A stretch of DNA of 64,000 nt from Baylisascaris procyonis. Taxonomy: Eukaryota > Nematoda > Chromadorea > Rhabditida > Ascarididae. Made by a program: the position numbers and the translations under genes. Location: positions 2,108,001 to 2,172,000 of the forward strand of contig JAZARR010000237.1 of the NCBI GenBank assembly GCA_037389465.1. Direction: 5' to 3'. Under the pieces are notes generated by a model that worked only from the letters and a program-made list of their open reading frames with translations, was not told the DNA's origin and did no database searches. Of the stretch, positions 61,001-64,000 are shown in pieces (the stretch's first letter is position 1; each line of letters begins with the position of its first letter).

Positions 61001-63287
61001 TCAGGGCAAAATATAAATGTATAAGCAAATTAATACATGAGCACCATATTTATAACAGGTTTCCCGAACATGAAAAATGCTGACAAATGCCCGCTTAAAA
61101 CGAATCTTTCACGATACGTGTGGAAGCAAGGCCGTAACGTGCTCTGCAAACGCGCACAAAAAGTGGCATTAAATAAGGTGACGAAAAAAGAGTTCAACAG
61201 ATTGCGCAGAACTTTTAATCAAAGCTTTAAGCAAGAAGCACATTCTATTTCAGAAGTGTTTCATCAATGCTGCCCTTATTTCTATGCGCTCATACCAAAA
61301 TGCAAGAAGCAAGAAGGTACAGCAACCAACATTTTACATTCTCTAAGAACGCTCACTCATGGCTTGCATAACGACACCTTCAGCAGATTTCTGATTTCAG
61401 GAATCTGCCCATGCCAATTCAGGAATCCCTATTTTGCCTGGAAGTTACCCCACCTCTCCCTTGTCACCATCCTTAAACGCACACAAATGCTTTTGACGGA
61501 CTGCCGAGGAGAGCTTCTATTCCAAGATTATCGTCTCATCCGTGAAAAATATCGGCAGAGTTGAAAATAGTAGCAAAGGAAGCACATAAAATGTTACCCT
61601 TAACCGCGCAATCTCTTCGTTACGTACGCTTTGCACCACCTTTCGAAGCGAACCAAGTTCTCTGACTGCAAGAGCACGCAATTGTTCCAGTTGCGACTTT
61701 GCTCTCGTTAGTTCATCCTCTGTGGCTTCAAGCTCCTTTTTGAGATGTTCGATCTCCAACTTCGCTTTCTATAATCATATAATGCTCAGCAAAAAAAGCA
61801 ATCAAAGCCACGAGAGGGAAACCCCGCCAGCAAAACTCTTCACCGCCTTATGGGGGATGGGGGGGAAGGGAGGAAGAGTTTGATATCTAAAGGGATTTGA
61901 TGCTTTATTTTAAAGCACAGAAATTGCTGCCTCGTTTGCTTGTGCTGGCGAAAGCATTTTTGCACTCAGATACTCTACAATGATATACGTTTTGAAGCGA
62001 GACTAATAAAAAGATAGAAGTTACCACTGGCTTATCATTCTCGCAGTGATGTTTGCCATTTTCTGCCTGAGGATGCAAGCATGCAACCATGACTAAAAAG
62101 CAGATATTCTTGGATAAAACAAAACCACGAAGAAGAAAAGAAGCGGTGTGAAAGAGACGATTTCCCTATAGTACAAAACCTAAAGACCACTAAAGAAGTT
62201 GAAACGCTAATCGTTATACAACTCATAATACTTCCACCCCTTTAAGACTTCCGCCCATGTAATCCCTACGAAGTTCTTACAGACCGTATAACTGAGTTTG
62301 TTCTCCTAATCGTTCATTATACGTTGGCGGCATACACCTCATACGGCCCTGATTTGCTATTCCCTCATCAAAACCTACTTGCCAAAAAATATGGGCGAAG
62401 TCGAAGTCCCAAGTCTGTTTTCCTCTTCTTGTTATACGCAAACACCAATATGCTCTAATTGTTATAACGTACTACAGCACAGTCAGGTCAACATCCCATA
62501 TTTTGTACGGTAAGGTGACAAGCTCTGAAAGCCTAAGCCGAATCCTCACATTTGATATCAAGTTCCAGCGCTAGGAGTAGTAAAAACTTTAAAGATGACA
62601 CCAGGCGTTCTCGGAAATTGCTCAAGAGAAAAAACGAAATGATCAAGGAGTGCACCACATCGATTCGGGCATCAACTTGCGACAAATAGGCAGAGCAGTG
62701 TTAATGCTGATTATGATCTGAACTGATGCCAAACTAAAACTATACCCGAAAATGGTGCCCAAACCATTCGATAATTACCTGCCATAGTTCTAATCATCTT
62801 TTATCATATGGGGAAAACAATTTCGACAATGTGTTCAACTTCATCACAGCTTTCTTGATCATGCTCACCGATCAACTCCTATATTACTACACTCTTTGCT
62901 CATCTTTCAGATAACCTCTGACGAATCCTAATTACACTTTCATAACAACATCTTTAGCCCATCTGTGCTGTTACCTCTTCTTCTTTTCATAAGATAAAGC
63001 ACTTATACAATCCATCACTAGAACACCTATTGAGAATAAACACTCACCGAAAGATTGCATTGCTCGTCATCCCTTTCATCGGTTTCCACACACGTCTCAG
63101 TGCTTACGTCGGCTTTGGCGATGCAGAAACGAGCATAGAGAGCATTATAGGCCTCTTGTAGTTGTTGATAGTAACTAGTCAGCAGAGAGTACGCAGCTTC
63201 AACCTCTTGACGGCGTGCTTCCATCTCTGCGCTCTTCTCTTGCCATTCAGCGAGACGACGGTTACTTTCATTCTCCGCTAATGCTGC
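24227..63287 (-). CDS. Giant multi-exon coiled-coil protein gene (overall model, 25 exons)
   Basis: Exons listed individually below join on the minus strand into about 2,600 residues, almost all charged, heptad-patterned coiled coil rich in E, K, Q, L and R. No enzymatic motif, transmembrane segment or signal peptide is visible. The coil runs through two exons above 2.2 kb, then exons of 76-198 nt, and ends in an acidic Ser/Thr/Pro-rich tail with a KRKK cluster. Boundaries use mostly canonical GT/AG sites, and codon phase is conserved at nearly all junctions; unresolved joins are between 58234 and 55424 and around 39.1-40.7 kb. Such proteins generally act as scaffolds or tethers at the nuclear pore (Tpr/Mlp), kinetochore (CENP-F-like), Golgi (golgins) or cilium root. 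The acidic tail with an NLS-like cluster slightly favours a nuclear protein, but this is inference. It could be two genes rather than one. The 5' end is probably outside the window. Confidence 0.85.
24905..25103. repeat. 67-bp tandem repeat, three copies
   Basis: The unit starts ATTGAGTATAAAAATTAGAG and repeats at 24905, 24972 and 25039 with no visible differences. The last copy breaks off four bases short. Identity between copies implies recent duplication. It lies about 600 bp from the KRKK exon. Confidence 0.95.
26922..27497 (+). other. Long open frame in intron, probably non-coding
   Basis: A 191-codon frame starts at a TTG; its first internal ATG codons begin at about 26980. The translation is basic and low in recognisable structure, and its end crosses the octamer palindrome at 27353-27386. 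It lies opposite the large intron of the coiled-coil gene. I see no domain, splice support or codon bias, and treat it as an open frame only. Confidence 0.15.
27353..27386. repeat. 34-bp perfect palindrome of octamer motifs
   Basis: The half-site AATTTGCATATTTGCAT is followed immediately by its reverse complement, giving four ATTTGCAT/ATGCAAAT octamers without a spacer. The octamer is the classic POU-domain binding site. The palindrome lies in the large intron near the 3' end of the coiled-coil gene. It may be regulatory or simply a low-complexity palindrome. Confidence 0.9.
28529..28632 (-). other. GC-rich patch: possible alternative exon or promoter with a CRE
   Basis: About 100 bases of distinctly high GC lie inside the 6.4-kb intron. 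On the minus strand, after a TTATTTTAG acceptor, one frame reads LRDNTGDFPAADSDVTSAS then FIPLDAAQTPCTAS, resembling the acidic tail. A second frame is also open but Arg-rich. The donor GTATTT is fair. Entry phase 1 and exit phase 0 do not fit the flanking phase-0 exons. It contains a perfect TGACGTCA at 28582-28589, so a regulatory role is equally possible. Confidence 0.3.
28582..28589. promoter_or_regulatory. Consensus CRE palindrome
   Basis: TGACGTCA, the consensus CREB/ATF site, within a GC-rich patch in the large 3' intron. The octamer occurs by chance about once per 65 kb, so context is the only support for function. Confidence 0.3.
30727..30963 (-). CDS. Acidic, Ser/Thr/Pro-rich tail exon
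   Basis: A 79-codon, phase-0 exon from TACTTTTAG to ACG|GTATGT. It reads AENTCGSTSSSGAQVTSDR, GVTPSKEPLQLAGEQVQVS, DDEDGRLLKPEATGVADG, then CSTPPFVKELSTSPNVET. It is not coiled coil. TP, SP and acidic residues suggest a disordered, phosphorylated C-terminal region. It joins in frame to the KRKK exon at 24.3 kb across a long intron. Confidence 0.85.
31508..31597 (-). CDS. Coiled-coil gene exon
   Basis: A 30-codon, phase-0 exon from TGTTTTTGTAG to CAG|GTGAGT, both near-consensus. It encodes LESQILAKDNGINDNDVLQ, then LSTDNAELKEQ. The coil is broken by a central NGINDND turn. It lies between the last long coil and the acidic tail. Confidence 0.87.
33882..34079 (-). CDS. Coiled-coil gene exon
   Basis: A 66-codon, phase-0 exon from TTATTATAG to GAG|GTGAGT. 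It encodes LGDTMEEKRQLVASRDHLS, GRLDEASAQIGVLQTKLQR, then EARTASTLRIVKMETEIRR and LNAKIAE. Strong heptads throughout; this is among the last coiled segments before the acidic tail. Confidence 0.9.
35602..35623 (+). repeat. SL1-like sequence (spliced-leader relic)
   Basis: Twenty of 22 bases match the nematode SL1 leader as I know it: GGTT, then CG in place of TA, then ATTACCCAAGTTTGAG. An SL RNA gene would continue with a GT donor directly after GAG; here AATAG follows, so it is not an intact SL RNA gene. About 160 bases further on is an A-rich tract (35785-35842). Together these resemble a retrocopy of a trans-spliced transcript or an SL-derived short element. It lies in an intron of the minus-strand gene, in the opposite orientation. 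Confidence 0.6.
35785..35842 (+). repeat. A-rich (AAAT/AAAC)n tract
   Basis: Degenerate repeats of AAAT, AAAC and AATG. The tract could be the tail of the SL1-like element about 160 bases upstream or an independent microsatellite. I see no convincing target-site duplication. Confidence 0.7.
36054..36245 (-). CDS. Coiled-coil gene exon
   Basis: A 64-codon, phase-0 exon from TTTATTGCGCAG to CAG|GTGCAC. It encodes MVEDVLREKETQIEQLQRS, ADEWRRRFEEVTQENETLN, then VQNLERAINQINAEKQEYY QQ. One of the cleanest coils in the window. The acceptor directly abuts an ATG, but the phase is compatible with internal splicing. Confidence 0.9.
37408..37579 (-). CDS. Coiled-coil gene exon
   Basis: It enters in phase 2 after AATTCCAG and reads (S)LAAELERARLAHESAIAS, ADGSGSFKLLEAKIIELEQ, then SRETQEQLIDELRIAETKL S. 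It exits in phase 0 at TCG|GTATTT. A Gly/Ser pair interrupts an otherwise strong coil. Both phases match their neighbours. Confidence 0.9.
38115..38230 (-). CDS. Coiled-coil gene exon
   Basis: It enters in phase 0 after ATTACTGCAG and exits in phase 2 at AACAG|GTAAGC, both strong sites. It encodes DLRNAHNEIASYVAEVENR, then AKWQRSLEKALQSLQMQNN. The two left-over bases AG combine with C of the next exon to make serine, confirming the join. Confidence 0.9.
39143..39271 (-). CDS. Coiled-coil gene exon with uncertain 3' end
   Basis: After a TTGTTCAG acceptor the frame reads KGLDECQHLLSLMSEGVQR, then DCDENIRTDDKTNETTISH and LQMDN. It stays open to a TAA at 39113-39115 (VRLENASFF). The only GT in a suitable place is AAC|GTCCGA at 39142, a poor donor that would join in phase 0 to the next exon. 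Alternatively the protein of one transcript ends at that TAA. The coding character of the segment is good; the 3' boundary is not settled. Confidence 0.62.
39339..39405 (-). CDS. Coiled-coil exon with acceptor immediately before ATG; possible second start
   Basis: A strong acceptor with an eight-T tract (TTTTTTTTCCATTCAG) is followed by G and then ATG. The frame MSFGKEHYSRKATRIAQAM then EKL runs to a TTG|GTAAGA donor. If spliced from the previous exon, the leading G must complete a codon begun with two bases, which exon 16 does not supply. The arrangement is what an SL trans-spliced first exon looks like in a nematode, so a separate or alternative transcript may begin here. It is otherwise an ordinary coil-forming exon that joins the next in phase 0. 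Confidence 0.72.
39638..39662 (-). CDS. Possible 25-nt microexon
   Basis: Between a GTTACAG acceptor and a GAG|GTAAAC donor lie 25 bases that are open only when entered in phase 1, encoding FSALARL, and then exit in phase 2. The exit phase fits the following exon exactly (AG|G, arginine). The entry phase does not fit the upstream exon, so it can only be a partial solution of the frame clash. Confidence 0.22.
40687..40862 (-). CDS. Coiled-coil gene, exon 16
   Basis: It enters in phase 1 after TTTACAG (completing G|CA) and encodes ALESERLVTASQMLEATLE, ATRNESAVLANKLSSVEQH, then ECERHSLMAKLIQAE. It leaves in phase 0 at GAG|GTATGC. Strongly coiled. The next recognised exon (39405) needs phase 2, so one small exon is missing or a new transcript starts there. 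Confidence 0.88.
41497..41673 (-). CDS. Coiled-coil gene, exon 15
   Basis: It enters in phase 1 after TTGTGTTAAG, completing a G|CA alanine codon, and reads AMGTFTDYEDFARNEVDAL, REIALRDERIEILCNDNAA, then YNERILSINKEMEAMGDKM. It leaves in phase 1 at AAAG|GTAAAT. Strong coil follows the first ten residues. Phase agrees with neighbours on both sides. Confidence 0.88.
43034..43109 (-). CDS. Coiled-coil gene, exon 14
   Basis: The exon enters in phase 0 after CTTCATTTAG and leaves in phase 1 at TCTG|GTGAGT, an excellent donor. It encodes ANSYSANPQTNENLFVMNT then LEAKES. The first half is Asn-rich and non-helical; the second resumes the coil. Its phase matches the following exon. Confidence 0.8.
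43786..46080 (-). CDS. Coiled-coil gene, giant exon 13 (765 codons)
   Basis: A phase-0 exon runs from GACCGATTTCAG to CAG|GTTATT. It starts NKAFEVEVERLGRLRSVCE and is coiled for about 40 residues. Residues about 45-185 are an acidic, polar, non-coiled segment (ESAIIVDVSEHVDSESREN). Dense coil follows (LRKFDMERFVVDLKHLNEE, YEQRIEHLTEHCERLLDEK), a second break at about 330-420 (DANDINSSLDTSAIDTVYI), then about 280 residues of continuous coil (VKIREVEEENNRLKVQLQN). The last 50 residues are acidic and unstructured (DDMNGEDSKNDGWDFEPLS). The donor is only fair. Reading through adds VISDM and a stop, so an alternative short isoform ending here is possible. Confidence 0.92.
47372..47431. repeat. Near-perfect inverted repeat, 26-bp stem, 8-nt loop
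   Basis: Left arm 47372-47397 and right arm 47406-47431 are reverse complements with a single mismatch; the loop is CCTACTGA. The arms begin TGCCGTGATTCGAGGTG and end with its complement CACCTCGAATCACGGCA. In RNA it would form a stable hairpin. It is short for a typical microRNA precursor; a foldback element remnant is also possible. Confidence 0.9.
47821..48012 (+). other. Small open frame with acceptor before ATG
   Basis: A T-rich stretch ending AAAGCAG is followed by TTTTCA and then an ATG opening 63 codons: MAPIYQHCSFCLKLQRSRV, NINKHKISMHAFTIKVISL, ending KKLTQKKANETR. It sits in the intron between 50555 and 46080. Small basic peptides like this arise easily in A-rich DNA. No family is recognised. 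Confidence 0.15.
49656..50253 (-). other. Cluster of three weak, non-coiled exon candidates
   Basis: Three open segments chain in phase 0. They are 50185-50253 (STLRDSCIVCVECGDDKAIA..., CAG|GTAACA donor), 49968-50099 (YLLNRGWITSSTGATDPLN..., CAG|GTGACG donor) and 49656-49712 (AISGNCLRIVSFIVTAGYR, TTGCTTAG acceptor and CGG|GTACGT donor). Splice sites are reasonable except the first acceptor. The peptide is hydrophobic and Cys-containing, unlike the rest of the gene. They could be alternative exons, part of a different transcript, or chance. Confidence 0.22.
50555..50620 (-). CDS. Coiled-coil gene, exon 12
   Basis: A 22-codon exon lies between a T-rich ATTTTTTGCAG acceptor and either CAA|GTGACG or, six bases later, ACG|GTTAGC (exon end 50549, adding VT). 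It encodes TVGRFLVEENDMDLDETIR and QLQ. Phase is 0 at both ends. It can splice directly to the 46080 exon (QLQ to NKAFEVEVERL), giving an uninterrupted coil and making the weak candidates at 49.6-50.3 kb unnecessary. Confidence 0.7.
51143..51331 (-). CDS. Coiled-coil gene, exon 11 (Ser/Thr-rich)
   Basis: A 63-codon exon runs from a perfect GTATTTCAG acceptor to AAG|GTATTG, phase 0. It opens EELAGRSRTTSTSTLMSSE and continues QPSRISLESPADETILRST, ending TSTIETVQQHTK. It is unlike its neighbours: Ser/Thr-rich with RIS and ESP contexts. It probably forms a disordered, phosphorylatable spacer between coils. Confidence 0.85.
51893..51994 (-). CDS. Coiled-coil gene, exon 10
   Basis: A 34-codon exon runs from ATTTCTAG to GAG|GTTTGT, phase 0. 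It encodes VSKLEEECKKLSMERKQLL followed by KRMKIMKTELDAYKE. It is pure coiled coil, lysine and glutamate rich, and joins in frame to both neighbours. Confidence 0.88.
52326..52491 (-). CDS. Coiled-coil gene, exon 9
   Basis: The exon enters in phase 2 after CATTTTAG, completing an AGT serine codon begun at the end of the giant exon, and leaves in phase 0 at AAA|GTAAGC. It reads GIGADSSKNNCNTTTEVCM, a polar non-coiled stretch, then DDEIHAMRERLSMLEEVQR and SILDQNEQLNSK, a coil. The precise phase match and consensus splice sites make it a confident exon. Confidence 0.88.
53060..55424 (-). CDS. Coiled-coil gene, giant exon 8 (about 788 codons)
   Basis: A long uninterrupted frame enters in phase 1 after TTTAAG and exits in phase 2 at GAAAG|GTACTT. 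Residues 1-60 are not coiled: Gly/Ser/Ala-rich (GLLFAAVGGVCSQW, SGGSSATVSSTVGGGIANS). From MAILAARLTTKSADNDALF onward it becomes heptad coiled coil, interrupted around residues 125-210 by an acidic, Gly/Ser/Thr-rich stretch (GEEGEEGGTSCDKWG). The remaining 550 residues are strongly coiled, with blocks such as LRMELSELEREKIELAEKL and RRIKEVEAENEELMAAIKE. The segment ends with DVGVQSIGCDSDKRREML. The 5' boundary is uncertain: the exon may be internal, or an alternative first exon starting at one of the ATG codons about 60-70 residues in (MPATSHLQ, MAILAARL). Confidence 0.92.
55425..58233 (-). other. Intron or intergenic gap before giant exon 8
   Basis: No confident exon. It includes C-rich runs near 55628 and 55900 and a poor 37-nt candidate at 57963-57999. 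The failure to close phase across this gap leaves open that the exons right of 58.2 kb and left of 55.4 kb belong to different transcripts. Confidence 0.5.
58234..58292 (-). CDS. Coiled-coil gene, exon 7 (59-nt linker exon)
   Basis: It enters in phase 1 after TTTTCGCAG, completing codon G|CT from the previous exon. It reads (A)HDEGDIIMQGKGFPRDPFE before GAA|GTAGGG and leaves in phase 0. It is not coiled coil; the glycine, proline and acidic residues continue the linker of exon 6. The join to the next exon at 55424 does not close in phase. A poor 37-nt candidate at 57963-57999 (GFGHNCLGQMLR) would correct the phase but has a weak acceptor. Confidence 0.6.
58438..58477 (-). CDS. Coiled-coil gene, exon 6 (40-nt linker exon)
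   Basis: A short exon lies between a good CGTTTCAG acceptor and a GATG|GTGAGC donor. It encodes LEHCDEPQQGATD and leaves one base over (phase 1). That phase matches the next exon exactly. The sequence is acidic and polar with a proline, so it probably forms a flexible break between coiled-coil segments. Confidence 0.65.
58962..59084 (-). CDS. Coiled-coil gene, exon 5
   Basis: A 41-codon exon runs from a TATTATAG acceptor to a GCG|GTGGGA donor, phase 0. It encodes AEAERENKDYTCGLERLLE, then TTQISLSRHIDKCQRLEARL and DA. The heptad pattern is clear. It is followed by two short non-coiled exons that encode an acidic linker. Confidence 0.8.
59750..59914 (-). CDS. Coiled-coil gene, exon 4 (weak donor)
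   Basis: A 55-codon exon starts after TTCTCTAG with ESERSCAITNDASLRSAI and continues KLKEMRKVLEDTRKALNEQ to VLENKLQQ. Phase is 0 at both ends. The donor CAG|GTCGCT departs from the GTRAGT consensus, although CAG before it is ideal. The frame stays open for only about a dozen further codons, so splicing here or very near is required to reach the next exon. Confidence 0.8.
60266..60421 (-). CDS. Coiled-coil gene, exon 3
   Basis: A 52-codon exon lies between an AATTACAG acceptor and an AAG|GTATTT donor, phase 0 at both ends. It reads NAVMECITETDAQLRELYG, then QTLTVLSTVERIQNTQYVE and SMQAVKELVEEILK. The helix is amphipathic and less charged than neighbouring exons. No stop or frameshift is seen. 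Confidence 0.85.
60941..60998. repeat. (AT)29 microsatellite
   Basis: Fifty-eight bases of AT immediately upstream of the nested 175-codon ORF, in an intron of the coiled-coil gene. Confidence 0.95.
61037..61564 (+). CDS. Unidentified 175-codon ORF nested in an intron
   Basis: An ATG-initiated frame on the plus strand lies wholly in the intron between coiled-coil exons 2 and 3, 38 bases after a long AT repeat. It begins MSTIFITGFPNMKNADKCP and includes KVTKKEFNRLRRTFNQSFK and HQCCPYFYALIPKCKKQEG, ending RLIREKYRQS. It is basic with several cysteines. No domain is recognised. An internal TTTCAG at about 61398 could be an acceptor. Such length is unusual by chance here, but no promoter or polyadenylation signal supports expression. 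Confidence 0.25.
   Translation: MSTIFITGFPNMKNADKCPLKTNLSRYVWKQGRNVLCKRAQKVALNKVTKKEFNRLRRTFNQSFKQEAHSISEVFHQCCPYFYALIPKCKKQEGTATNILHSLRTLTHGLHNDTFSRFLISGICPCQFRNPYFAWKLPHLSLVTILKRTQMLLTDCRGELLFQDYRLIREKYRQS
61598..61768 (-). CDS. Coiled-coil gene, exon 2
   Basis: A 57-codon exon runs from a TTATAG acceptor to an AGG|GTAACA donor, phase 0 at both ends. It encodes KAKLEIEHLKKELEATEDE followed by LTRAKSQLEQLRALAVREL and VRNEEIARLR, a textbook heptad coiled coil without proline or glycine breaks except one GS. It follows a 1.3-kb intron and joins in frame with exons on both sides. Confidence 0.85.
61769..63047 (-). other. Intron, nothing further seen
   Basis: A 1.3-kb gap between phase-0 exons. 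It contains a G-rich run near 61855-61875 and short AT-rich frames only. Confidence 0.6.
63048..63287 (-). CDS. Coiled-coil gene, exon 1 of the visible chain
   Basis: An 80-codon exon opens AALAENESNRRLAEWQ and ends DERDDEQCNLS before a GTGAGTG donor; the acceptor is ...AACTTCAG. Both ends are phase 0. The first 55 residues are a clear coiled coil (QEVEAAYSLL, YYQQLQEAYNAL). The last 25 are acidic with Thr and Cys (VSTETCVETDE). The frame stays open further upstream to an alternative acceptor that would end the exon at 63316, adding EEYLFSNELQ-like residues, so the 5' boundary is uncertain by 28 nt. Confidence 0.85.
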
Positions 63288-63919
63288 CTGAAGTTCATTC
63301 GAAAATAAGTACTCCTCTAATCAGTGAAGAAGGCATGATAAGAAAACTCGCTTAACCGTATATCCCCAATATCTCGAAATAGGTCGCCATAAGGGGCAAA
63401 CAATGGCAAATGAAAATTCTCCAGCGAACGCTAACCAAATGAGTCTATCACTGATCACCACCAATTAGAGAGGTTTTAGCTATATGCGGTAACTGAGCGC
63501 AAATTCTTACCTAATTACTGATCAACGAAGGAAGGAGGAGAGCGGAGGAAGGTGGAATTACTCTTCCGGCTATGACTCTGCTCCCATTATATACAGCACA
63601 TTTCAGAAATCAGAAATAAATTATGAACAATGCTTAGAGAAATCAGAAATCCATCCTATAAATTCGGATGTTTAAACATAATACACGATTACCTTTTTGC
63701 AAACAGAATTCGGAACCCTAAAACAGCAATTTTTGATTAAATCATTGTCTAATTTCCCATCATCTAATATAACGGAACGCCACAACAGTGCCGTATCTCA
63801 AAGTTATAAGTACCTCACGTGACCGCACAATGTCGTCAAAAGCGATTAGCGCCCGAACGACGAGTACATCATATTACTTTAGAGCTTTATGTAATTCACT
63901 TTAAAGGCTTTATACTCAC

Positions 63920-63955
63920 GTCACTCAGACGGCACAATATATTCCCATACATATC
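63920..63955 (-). CDS. Possible small upstream exon of the coiled-coil gene
   Basis: On the minus strand a TATAG acceptor is followed by 36 open bases (DMYGNILCRLSD) and a strong GTGAGT donor. Both ends are phase 0, so it would join in frame to the 63048-63287 exon. It also contains an in-frame ATG at its second codon and could be a first exon. It is too short to be certain; the good donor is the main support. Confidence 0.3.
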
Positions 63956-64000
63956 CTATACGTACACATTCCTTTACTTTCGGCTCTCAAAAAGTTCAAA

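Noticed and set aside
63814..63880. Coil-like segment ending IAFDDIVRSRE before GTACTT
   Set aside because: It would join well to the 63287 exon, but the only acceptor puts an in-frame TAA first and no other frame is open.

Overview
The window looks like nuclear DNA of a nematode. It is AT-rich with many microsatellites. Coding sequence is cut into short exons with mostly canonical GT/AG sites and acceptors such as TTTCAG, TTTTAG and TTGCAG. At 35602-35623 there is a 22-nt sequence that differs at two positions from the nematode SL1 spliced leader (SL1 recalled from general knowledge, not searched). Introns of 0.3-6 kb are long compared with Caenorhabditis and suggest a larger-genome parasitic nematode, but I cannot name the species. 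Nothing here looks bacterial or viral.

The right two thirds (about 24.2-64.0 kb) carry one very large gene, or two adjoining ones, on the minus strand. I reconstruct 25 exons by joining reading frames across splice sites. Together they encode about 2,600 residues, nearly all heptad-rich, charged coiled coil. Two exons are exceptionally long: 53060-55424 (about 2.4 kb) and 43786-46080 (2.3 kb). The rest are 40-240 nt. Splice phases agree across almost every junction, which is the main support for the model. The chain ends in an acidic, Ser/Thr/Pro-rich tail with a basic KRKK cluster (24.2-31.6 kb). The architecture (giant coiled coil, acidic disordered C-terminus, NLS-like cluster) suits several families: Tpr/Mlp nucleoporins, CENP-F-like proteins, golgins and rootletin-like proteins. 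No diagnostic domain is visible, so I leave the family open. The 5' end probably lies beyond base 64,000.

Two junctions do not close. Exon 8 to the 53-55 kb exon needs an unseen exon or an alternative start. At 39.4-40.7 kb the frames clash, and a strong acceptor is followed after one base by ATG. That could mark an internal trans-spliced start, a second gene, or a missed small exon.

The left part (1-24 kb) is mostly non-coding. It holds AAAT, TA, CA and TC microsatellites, GC-rich palindromic patches at 13.7 and 17.1 kb, and a few weak exon candidates. These are a possible plus-strand first exon at 5970-6034, a phase-matched plus-strand pair at 20317-20522 and 22997-23345, and a possible minus-strand terminal exon at 15020-15142.

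Other structures of note are a near-perfect 26-bp stem hairpin at 47.4 kb, a 34-bp palindrome of octamer (ATTTGCAT) sites at 27.35 kb, a three-copy 67-bp tandem repeat at 24.9 kb, and a GC-rich patch with a CRE (TGACGTCA) at 28.5 kb.
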